A stretch of 6,679 bases of DNA from Rhodoferax sp. Its GTDB lineage: Bacteria > Pseudomonadota > Gammaproteobacteria > Burkholderiales > Burkholderiaceae_C. The notes below the pieces were generated by a model. It worked only from the letters and a program-made list of their open reading frames with translations. It was not told the origin of the DNA and did no database searches. Shown here one piece after another: positions 1 to 5,761 of the stretch. Within the stretch, counting starts at the first letter, position 1. Every line of letters begins with the position of its first letter. The stretch lies in contig JAURGS010000140.1 of assembly GCA_030833685.1 (NCBI GenBank), positions 1 through 6,679 on the forward strand. The letters are read 5' to 3'. The position numbers were made by a program, and so were the translations under genes.

Positions 1-815
1 TAAGAACATTCAACACCACCAGTGAACATGCCCTGGCGCAGGCCATCAATATCCCGGCCGACGATGGGCATCAACCTTGGGCGGCGCTGCAAGCCCGGCA
101 GCACACGGCGCTGGCAACACTTGGCGGGCCCTGGGCCTTCATCAGCTTGTGTCACTGGCAAATGCTCTCGGATCAGATCGTGATGCGTCACTGCCCGATC
201 GACGACCTGACGCCTGCGCAAAGCGATAGCCTGCTTGCTGCCATGCAGCCTTATTTTCAAGAGGACGGTATCAACCTCTATCCAGACCTTGCAGGTCGGT
301 GGCTGGCACGCGGTGCGATGCTGGAAGGCCTGCGCTGCGCCAGCCCCGAGCGGGCGCTGGGCCGCGACATTGGGCCCTGGATGCCCACTGGCAACTCGGC
401 AGCGACACTGCGCCGCCTGCAAAATGAAATGCAAATGCTGCTCTACACCCACCCGGTCAACGATGAACGGCAATCGCAAGGCCAGCCGACCATTAATTCA
501 TTCTGGATTCATGGCTGCGCCAGTCTGCCCGCAGACTACGCTACGCCGATGAGCACCGCACCCCAAGTCGACACGCAGCTGCGAAGCGCGGCGCTCTCTG
601 GCGATTGGGCGGCCTGGGGCCAAGCGTGGCAAATGCTGGATGCCACAACCATGAAAGCACTGTGCCAAGCGATCGACCTGGGCCAAGAGGTGACACTTAC
701 CCTTTGCGGGGAACGACATACACAACGCTGGCACGCGCAAAAGCAAATGGCGTGGCAGCGCTGGCTGGCAAATCTTCGCGGCCAGTCAGTGGCTCAAACC
801 CTGTCACAACTATGA
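1..815 (+). CDS. RpfE-type / phosphoglycerate-mutase-like conserved protein, 3' part (5' end outside window)
   Basis: The reading frame is open from the left edge (first whole codon at base 3) to the TGA at 813-815, giving 270 visible residues; the N-terminus is missing. Numbering from the first whole codon, I see a CHWQ segment near 50, a DGINLYPD..GRWLARG block from about 88, GRDIG near 120, a NEMQMLL..HPVND block at 141-153 and an NSFWIHG block from 165. From memory, these match proteins of Beta- and Gammaproteobacteria named either 'regulatory protein RpfE' or 'cofactor-independent phosphoglycerate mutase-like'. In Xanthomonas, rpfE also lies beside recJ, as here. The biochemical role is unproven and the mutase name is doubtful: I see no recognisable alkaline-phosphatase-fold metal motif in the visible part. 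A TTG at 147 could act as a start, but conserved-looking coding sequence continues in frame upstream of it, so this is a window truncation and not a short gene. The 4-nt overlap with recJ implies co-translation. Family assignment is fairly sure; function is not. Confidence 0.75.
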   Translation, partial: RTFNTTSEHALAQAINIPADDGHQPWAALQARQHTALATLGGPWAFISLCHWQMLSDQIVMRHCPIDDLTPAQSDSLLAAMQPYFQEDGINLYPDLAGRWLARGAMLEGLRCASPERALGRDIGPWMPTGNSAATLRRLQNEMQMLLYTHPVNDERQSQGQPTINSFWIHGCASLPADYATPMSTAPQVDTQLRSAALSGDWAAWGQAWQMLDATTMKALCQAIDLGQEVTLTLCGERHTQRWHAQKQMAWQRWLANLRGQSVAQTLSQL

Positions 816-2530
816 AACTGCTTACCCGTGACGTACCACCGCGCTCGGCCTGGGCTCTGGAGCAAGCCGGCGTGCACCCCCTGCTCTCTCGCCTCTTTGC
901 AGCGCGCGGTGTGCTCAGCGCCGAAGACCTGGACAACAGCCTGACGCGGCTGCTGCCACCCGACACCCTTAAAAACACCGACCGCGCTGCGGCACTTTTG
1001 GCCGATGCCATCGCGCAAGACCATCGCATGTGCATCGTGGCGGATTACGACTGCGACGGTGCCACCGCCTGCGCCACGGGATTGCGCGGCCTGCGCCTGT
1101 TAGGCGCCAAGCACGCGCATTACCTGGTGCCCGATCGTGTGCGCGACGGCTATGGCCTGACGCCACCGATTGCCGAGCGGGTACACGCCAGTGGTGCGCA
1201 AATTTTGATCACAGTCGACAACGGCATTGCCAGCATCGAAGGTGTTGCGCGTGCCAAGGCATTGGGACTGAAAGTTCTGGTCACCGACCATCATCTGTGC
1301 GCCGTGGTGGAAGGCCAAACCCGCCTGCCCGATGCCGATGTGATCGTCAACCCAAACCAACCCGCTTGCGACTTTGCCAGCAAATCAATTGCCGGGGTGG
1401 GCGTGATGTTCTACATCCTGATGGCTTTGCGCGCAGAACTGCGACAACGCGGTGTTATCCAGGGCAGCGGGCCGCGGCTGGACACTTTGTTGCCTTTGGT
1501 GGCGCTGGGCACCGTGGCCGACGTGGTGCAGCTCGATGCCAACAACCGCCGTCTGGTCGCCCAAGGCCTCAAACGCATCCGCGCTGGCAGCATGCCCGCT
1601 GGTATGGCCGCGCTGTTTGCCGCGGCAGGGCGCAAAACGGCAAGCGCAAGCACCTTCGATTTCGGTTTTGCCCTGGGGCCACGCATCAATGCCGCCGGGC
1701 GCCTTTCCGACATGACGCTGGGCATCGAATGCCTGCTTACCGATGACGTGTCGCAAGCACACACCCTGGCCTCGACGCTGGATGGCATCAACCGGGAGCG
1801 CCGGGACATTGAAGGCCACATGCGTGAGCAGGCGCTGGCCGTAGCCGACACTTTGTTTGAAGACAGCGAGCAAGCACCGCCAGCGATTTGCGTGTTTGAC
1901 CCGGACTTTCATGAGGGTGTGGTGGGAATCGTGGCCTCGCGCATCAAAGACCGTTTTCACCGGCCCAGTTTTGTCTTTGCCAGCAGCGCAGCCGAGGGCA
2001 ACAGCCATGTGCTCAAAGGTTCGGGGCGCTCGATTGCAGGCTTTCACCTGCGCGACGCGCTAGACCTGGTCGCCAAACGCCACCCCAACTTGCTTCAGCG
2101 CTTTGGTGGTCACGCCATGGCCGCTGGCTGCACTATTTTGGAAACCGGCCTGGAGACATTTGAGAGCGCCCTGGCGCAGGTCGCACAAGAATGGCTCGAC
2201 CAAGCCACCTTGACCCGCACTCTGGAAACCGACGGCCCACTCGAGCCACAGTACCGCCGCCTGGATTTGGTCGATGCCTTGCAACAAGAGGTGTGGGGCC
2301 AGGGTTTTGCAGCGCCAACTTTTTGCGAAGACCTGGAAGTCGTCTCCCAGCGCCTGATTGCTGACAAGCACTTGTCGCTCAAGCTCAAGCACCAGGGCGA
2401 GCCCGTGGACGGCATGTGGTTCGGTCGCACCGAGCCCCTGCCCGCGCGTGCGCGCTTGGCCTTTCGGCTGGACGCCGACAGTTGGCGTGGCGAGCGCAAA
2501 GTACGCTTCTTGATTGAAGCCGCCGAATGA
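812..2530 (+). CDS. recJ: Single-stranded-DNA-specific 5'-3' exonuclease RecJ
   Basis: RecJ degrades single-stranded DNA 5' to 3' in the cytoplasm, in RecF-pathway recombination, mismatch repair and base-excision repair. The 572-residue product is close to E. coli RecJ (577). DHH-superfamily motifs appear in order: DYDCDG at 78-83, VDNG with D136, the DHH triad at 159-161, and D237 in a TVADVVQL segment; together these form the two-metal site. A GPRINAAGR block lies near 290-297. The DHHA1 domain carries an HEGVVGIVASR segment and the GGHAMAAG motif from G432. The last ~95 residues fit the C-terminal OB-fold that binds DNA. I chose ATG 812 because MKLLTR followed by a RecJ-like N-terminus begins there, whereas the frame can be opened back to 605 only by reading deep inside the upstream gene. 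No Shine-Dalgarno sequence precedes ATG 812; the ATGA overlap suggests re-initiation after the upstream gene. All catalytic residues look intact. Confidence 0.97.
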   Translation: MKLLTRDVPPRSAWALEQAGVHPLLSRLFAARGVLSAEDLDNSLTRLLPPDTLKNTDRAAALLADAIAQDHRMCIVADYDCDGATACATGLRGLRLLGAKHAHYLVPDRVRDGYGLTPPIAERVHASGAQILITVDNGIASIEGVARAKALGLKVLVTDHHLCAVVEGQTRLPDADVIVNPNQPACDFASKSIAGVGVMFYILMALRAELRQRGVIQGSGPRLDTLLPLVALGTVADVVQLDANNRRLVAQGLKRIRAGSMPAGMAALFAAAGRKTASASTFDFGFALGPRINAAGRLSDMTLGIECLLTDDVSQAHTLASTLDGINRERRDIEGHMREQALAVADTLFEDSEQAPPAICVFDPDFHEGVVGIVASRIKDRFHRPSFVFASSAAEGNSHVLKGSGRSIAGFHLRDALDLVAKRHPNLLQRFGGHAMAAGCTILETGLETFESALAQVAQEWLDQATLTRTLETDGPLEPQYRRLDLVDALQQEVWGQGFAAPTFCEDLEVVSQRLIADKHLSLKLKHQGEPVDGMWFGRTEPLPARARLAFRLDADSWRGERKVRFLIEAAE

Positions 2531-2557
2531 ATGCCTTGCGCCTATTTCATCGGGCAG

Positions 2558-2589
2558 CTTAAAAAAGCGCCGCCACCTAAAATAGCCCG
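2558..2589 (+). promoter_or_regulatory. Putative sigma-70 promoter giving a leaderless transcript
   Basis: The 59-nt gap after recJ contains TAAAAT at 2578-2583, five of six matches to the -10 consensus and preceded by an AC-rich stretch. Only six bases separate it from the ATG at 2590, so a start site about seven bases past the -10 box would fall on or next to the A of the ATG. No Shine-Dalgarno-like sequence lies in the last 20 nt of the gap, which agrees with leaderless initiation. The -35 element is weak: CTTAAA at 2558-2563 matches three of six with a short 14-nt spacer. Inference from sequence only. Confidence 0.5.
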
Positions 2590-3474
2590 ATGAATACCGC
2601 GCTCAACGCCGACTTGCACTGCCACTCGGTTATCTCGGACGGCACCCTGACGCCAGAAGAGCTGGCACAACGCGCAAAAGCAGGCGGTGTGCAACTTTGG
2701 GCGCTAACCGACCACGACGAGGTGGGTGGGCAAAGCCGGGCCGCCGCCGCCGCAGCAGCAGCGGGCTTGGATTACCTCACGGGTGTTGAAATTTCAGTGA
2801 GCTTTCTGGGGCGAACCGTTCACATCGTGGGCTTAGGCATTGACCCTGAGGACCAGCGCCTGTGGATTGGTCTGCAAAACACGCGCGGTGGCCGTGCACA
2901 GCGCGCACGCGACATGGCGCAGGACCTGGCGCGCGTTGGCATTCAAGGCGCTTATGAAGGCGCTCTGAAATACGCTGGTAACCACAACCTGATTTCTCGA
3001 ACCCACTTCGCGCGTTTTTTGGTCGAGACCGGCGTGTGCAAAGACACCTACGAGGTGTTTCGCAAATACCTCACCGAGGGCAAGCCCGGCTTTGTCGAGC
3101 ACCGCTGGGCCAGCCTGAAAGACGCCGTGCACTGGATCACCGACAGCGGTGGCGTGGCGGTAGTGGCGCACCCGGCGCGTTACGGCTTTACCGCCAACGA
3201 GGAATACGCCCTGTTCTCTGAGTTCAAGCAGTTTGGCGGCCAAGCGGTTGAAGTCGTCACCGGCAGCCACTCGCAGGCTGATGCACAAACCTATGCAGGC
3301 ATTGCACTGGAATTTGGCTTGGCTGCGTCTCGCGGCAGTGACTTTCACAGCCCAGAGGAAAGCCGCACTGACTTGGGCACCCTGCCACCGTTGCCCGAGG
3401 CACTGACGCCGGTCTGGTCGCTGCTGGAGTCGCGCATTCAACGCGCCCCTGGCCTTGGCAGCCTATCGCACTGA
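2590..3474 (+). CDS. rnm: PHP-domain phosphoesterase, RNase AM / YciV / TrpH family
   Basis: This 294-residue protein is a PHP (polymerase and histidinol phosphatase) metallohydrolase. The metal-binding motifs are complete: H10-C-H12 with S16-D17-G18, T40-D41-H42-D43, E67, H78, H139, an AHPARY block with H194, and GSDFHS with D251 and H253. Length and motifs fit E. coli YciV (RNase AM, gene rnm, formerly trpH), which matures the 5' ends of the rRNAs by 5'-3' exoribonuclease action. Members of the family are also reported to hydrolyse 3',5'-nucleoside bisphosphates, so either or both activities may apply. The region between about 95 and 160 fits the insertion seen in this subfamily. Translation probably starts on a leaderless mRNA. 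In E. coli yciV is followed by yciO; here the yciO-type gene is the next but one, after a transporter. An eight-alanine run at 51-58 sits just after the TDHD motif. The PHP fold is certain; the cellular substrate is inferred from homology. Confidence 0.92.
   Translation: MNTALNADLHCHSVISDGTLTPEELAQRAKAGGVQLWALTDHDEVGGQSRAAAAAAAAGLDYLTGVEISVSFLGRTVHIVGLGIDPEDQRLWIGLQNTRGGRAQRARDMAQDLARVGIQGAYEGALKYAGNHNLISRTHFARFLVETGVCKDTYEVFRKYLTEGKPGFVEHRWASLKDAVHWITDSGGVAVVAHPARYGFTANEEYALFSEFKQFGGQAVEVVTGSHSQADAQTYAGIALEFGLAASRGSDFHSPEESRTDLGTLPPLPEALTPVWSLLESRIQRAPGLGSLSH
2740..2763 (+). repeat. In-frame alanine-codon triplet run
   Basis: Eight consecutive alanine codons: four GCC, then three GCA, then one GCG. 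They encode residues 51-58 of the PHP protein, on the likely surface helix following the TDHD motif. Mixed codons limit slippage, but the run could vary in copy number between strains without breaking the frame. Confidence 0.8.
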
Positions 3475-3485
3475 CCTCAACACTG

Positions 3486-4376
3486 GTGCTGCAAAAATTT
3501 ATACGAACCAAGCAAGGCGGTGGCATCTTGCTGATGTTGCTGACGACCCTGTGCTTTGCAGGGATTGATACCGCCAGCAAGCACGTTGTCTCTATGGTCC
3601 CCGTGTTGATGCTGCTTTGGTTTCGTTTCGCCTTTCAGGCCAGCCTTACCTTCGTGCTGCGCTCGCGCAAAGAGGGCTTTCGACTACTGATTACCGCTAA
3701 CCCACGACTGCAGGCTGCGCGCGGTTTCCTGTCCTTGTTTTCCAGCGGCTGCGCCCTCTACAGCCTGCGCCATATGCCAATGGCAGAGTTCACTTCAATC
3801 GCCATGCTCTCGCCGATGATCGCCACCGCGATGGCGGCGTTTTTTCTCAAAAGCCACGTATCGGCGCGGCGCTGGCTGCTCATGGGCGTGGGTCTGGCCG
3901 GCGTTCTGCTCATCGTTCGACCGGGTGGCCAGGTGTTTGGCTGGCACCTTATTTTTCCAGCGCTCATGGTGTTTGCCTACGCAACCTTTCAGATCATCAC
4001 CAGTCTTTTAAGCGGTGAAGAAAATCCCTACACCACGCACTTTTACACCGGTCTTGCTGGCGGCATTGGCATGCTGCCACTGGTCATGTTTGTATGGGAC
4101 AGCAGCGCCCTGCTCCAACACTGGCCATGGTTTGTGGCGGTCGGGATGGGCAGCACTTTTGGCCACCTGATGTTGATTCGGGCCTACAGCCGTGCCAGCC
4201 CTGTTGAACTGGCCCCCTACACCTACGCACAGCTCGCCTTTGCGACCCTGGGTGGCGCGGTGGTATTCGGCCAGTCGCCCGATGCATGGGCCTGGCTGGG
4301 CATTGCGGTGATTGCCGCCAGTGGTATTGGCAACGCGCGTGTCACCATGCAAGAGGCTGGCCTCAGGCGACAATAA
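3486..4376 (+). CDS. EamA/DMT-superfamily 10-TM membrane transporter
   Basis: The 296-residue product is an inner-membrane permease of the drug/metabolite transporter superfamily, with two EamA halves of about five helices each. Hydrophobic segments by eye: roughly 12-31, 40-58, 78-95, 101-121, 128-146, 150-172, 185-205, 215-232, 240-261 and 266-283. Typical EamA features are the MAEFTSIAMLSPMIA helix, an RPGG turn after TM5, and RASPVELAPYTYAQ before TM9. Substrate cannot be read from sequence; relatives export or import amino acids, nucleotides, vitamins or drugs. The start is GTG 3486, 11 nt after the PHP stop, giving a short positively charged N-terminus (K, R, K) before TM1. The next in-frame ATG, 3534, would begin inside TM1 and is less likely. 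No Shine-Dalgarno sequence is visible, so translation probably depends on coupling to the PHP gene. The 4-nt gap to the next gene supports one operon. GC content and codon use look like the neighbours. Confidence 0.9.
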   Translation: MLQKFIRTKQGGGILLMLLTTLCFAGIDTASKHVVSMVPVLMLLWFRFAFQASLTFVLRSRKEGFRLLITANPRLQAARGFLSLFSSGCALYSLRHMPMAEFTSIAMLSPMIATAMAAFFLKSHVSARRWLLMGVGLAGVLLIVRPGGQVFGWHLIFPALMVFAYATFQIITSLLSGEENPYTTHFYTGLAGGIGMLPLVMFVWDSSALLQHWPWFVAVGMGSTFGHLMLIRAYSRASPVELAPYTYAQLAFATLGGAVVFGQSPDAWAWLGIAVIAASGIGNARVTMQEAGLRRQ

Positions 4377-4380
4377 GCCC

Positions 4381-5004
4381 ATGCCTTTGGTATTTGAAGT
4401 TCACCCCGACAACCCGCAAATTCGCCTGCTCAAACAAGCCAACGCCATGCTTGAGCGCGGCGATGTGCTTGCTGTGCCCACCGACAGCAGCTATGCCGTG
4501 GTTTGCCGACTCAATGACAAAGAAGGCGTAGAGCGGCTGCGCCGCATTCGTGGCAAGGACGACAAGCACTTGCTAACCATGCTGTGCCGCGACCTCTCAG
4601 AGCTGTCAACCTATGCCCAGGTGGACAACCGCAAATACCGCATGATCAAGACCGCAACGCCAGGCGCCTATACCTTCATACTGGATGCCACCAAAGAGGT
4701 GCCGCGCAAGGTCAGCCACCCATCGCGCAAAACCGTGGGGCTGCGTGTGCCAGCCAACAAGGCCTTGCAAGAGCTGCTGGCGCTGCACGGCGCGCCCCTG
4801 CTGTCAACCACCTTGATTGCCCCCGGTGACGAACACCCGCTTAACGATGCTGACGAAATCTGCGAGCGCTTTGAAGGGCGCATTGACGCGGTGATCGACA
4901 CCGGCGCCTGCCCGCGCGAGCCCACCACGGTGATTGACCTCAGTGGCGATTCGGTGGTCGTGATCCGTCAGGGGCTGGGGCTTTTGTCGGCCCTGGGCCT
5001 GTAG
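4381..5004 (+). CDS. yciO: YciO-type Sua5/YrdC-family protein (threonylcarbamoyl-AMP synthase paralogue)
   Basis: The 207-residue single-domain protein has the Sua5/YciO/YrdC fold that binds nucleotide and RNA. In TsaC/Sua5 this fold makes threonylcarbamoyl-AMP for tRNA t6A37. Several blocks resemble E. coli YciO (206 aa) more than TsaC: PTDSSYAV at 33-40, a MLCRDLSELSTYAQVDN block from 67, TPGAYTFIL, TKEVPRK, VGLRVP and PTTVIDL from 181. At the place where TsaC/Sua5 has a Ser-Ala-Asn catalytic motif, this protein reads S142-T-T-L, as YciO does. There is no C-terminal Sua5 domain. I therefore read it as the YciO paralogue, whose role in vivo is unsettled, and expect a separate tsaC elsewhere. 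ATG 4381 fits the family's N-terminus (MPLVFEVHPDNP). A TTG at 4312 would add 23 unrelated residues inside the transporter gene. A weak AGGCGA at 4365-4370 may serve as ribosome binding site. Confidence 0.92.
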   Translation: MPLVFEVHPDNPQIRLLKQANAMLERGDVLAVPTDSSYAVVCRLNDKEGVERLRRIRGKDDKHLLTMLCRDLSELSTYAQVDNRKYRMIKTATPGAYTFILDATKEVPRKVSHPSRKTVGLRVPANKALQELLALHGAPLLSTTLIAPGDEHPLNDADEICERFEGRIDAVIDTGACPREPTTVIDLSGDSVVVIRQGLGLLSALGL

Positions 5005-5026
5005 GGTGAGCTGCGGCGACCACGTC

Positions 5027-5032
5027 AGGAAA
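5027..5032 (+). promoter_or_regulatory. Shine-Dalgarno-like site for the M50 protease gene
   Basis: AGGAAA lies 11 nt before ATG 5044 in the 39-nt gap after yciO. It is the clearest purine-rich ribosome binding site in the window and supports this ATG. The spacing is slightly long. Confidence 0.5.
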
Positions 5033-5043
5033 CAAGCGAATTC

Positions 5044-5712
5044 ATGGACATTGCACAACTGATTCAAACTATTGCTGTCTACGCCATACCGGTGCTGCTG
5101 TCAATCACACTGCACGAGGCGGCGCACGGCTACGTGGCGCGGTATTTTGGCGACAACACTGCCTGGATGCTCGGGCGCGTCACCCTCAACCCGCTCAAGC
5201 ACATCGACCCAGTGGGCACCTTGCTGATGCCCCTGCTGCTGTACTTCGCCACCTCAGGCGCATTTTTGTTTGGCTATGCCAAGCCGGTGCCGGTGCGCTT
5301 TGGCCATTTGCGCAACCCCAAGCGCGACATGGTGTGGGTGGCACTGGCCGGGCCTGCGGCCAACTTCTTTCAGGCGCTTGCCTGGGGTGCTCTCTTTTTG
5401 ATCCTGAAAATTGCCGACATCGATGAGGCGTTTTTCCTCAAGATGGCCCAAGGCGGGGTTTTGGTCAACGTGGTGATGTGTGTCTTCAACCTGTTTCCGC
5501 TGCCGCCTCTGGACGGCGGGCGTATTCTGGTGGGCTTGCTGCCACCAGGGCCGGCCATGGCCATCGCGCGCATTGAGCCCTGGGGCTTTTTCATTGTGAT
5601 GGCCCTGGTGCTGGCGGGCATTGTTAGCAACCTGTGGCTGCGCCCGCTCATGGCCCTGACTTATGACATTTTGAATTTCATTTTGTACCCGCTGGCCGCG
5701 CTGGCCAATTAA
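5044..5712 (+). CDS. Site-2 protease family intramembrane zinc metalloprotease (M50)
   Basis: This 222-residue multi-pass membrane protein is a compact M50 site-2 protease. Zinc-site motifs are present: H24-E25-A-A-H28 in the first membrane segment, and N149-LFPLPPLDGG with D157, which supplies the third zinc ligand. A central AGPAANF segment matches the conserved GPxxN motif, and an NPLKHIDPVGT block near 51-61 is typical of this short subgroup. Hydrophobic segments include about 9-28, 59-80, 95-120, 135-152 and 180-200. Unlike RseP (about 450 residues), it has no PDZ domain, so it is not the RseP of the sigma-E pathway. Such enzymes cut transmembrane substrates within the bilayer; the substrate here is unknown. 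It lies 39 nt after yciO and 49 nt before trpS. From memory, this yciO-M50-trpS order recurs in Betaproteobacteria. The catalytic set looks intact. Confidence 0.93.
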   Translation: MDIAQLIQTIAVYAIPVLLSITLHEAAHGYVARYFGDNTAWMLGRVTLNPLKHIDPVGTLLMPLLLYFATSGAFLFGYAKPVPVRFGHLRNPKRDMVWVALAGPAANFFQALAWGALFLILKIADIDEAFFLKMAQGGVLVNVVMCVFNLFPLPPLDGGRILVGLLPPGPAMAIARIEPWGFFIVMALVLAGIVSNLWLRPLMALTYDILNFILYPLAALAN

Positions 5713-5761
5713 GGCCCTGGCCCAGCACCTTTACCGTCAACCGTCTCGTTTTGAATCCATC

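Noticed and set aside
605..811. Extended N-terminus for recJ from an upstream alternative start
   Set aside because: The extra 69 residues overlap the conserved upstream gene out of frame and do not resemble RecJ; ATG 812 gives the usual family length.
147..815. Complete short gene starting at TTG 147
   Set aside because: The frame stays open to the left edge with family-like sequence (WAALQARQH, GGPWAFISLCHW); the TTG splits a conserved block.
1385..2047. 220-codon open frame on the - strand inside recJ
   Set aside because: It lies wholly opposite an intact recJ, has no recognisable motifs and low-complexity basic composition; such antisense frames are expected in GC-rich coding DNA.
2557..2568. 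Short inverted repeat GCTT-AAAA-AAGC after recJ as a terminator
   Set aside because: The stem is only 4 bp, AT-rich at the loop and not followed by a T run.
2833..3441. 202-codon open frame on the - strand inside the PHP gene
   Set aside because: It is fully antisense to conserved PHP motifs and has no domain signature or start signal.
3486..4376. Horizontal acquisition of the transporter gene
   Set aside because: GC content and codon use look like the neighbours, gaps are tight, and no repeats or integrase remnants flank it.
4312..4380. Upstream TTG start for yciO
   Set aside because: The extension overlaps the end of the transporter gene and is absent from the YciO family; ATG 4381 gives 207 residues as expected.
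5713..5735. GGCCCTGGCC-rich stretch after the M50 gene as a terminator
   Set aside because: The symmetric parts are too short to leave a real stem and loop, and no U-tract follows.
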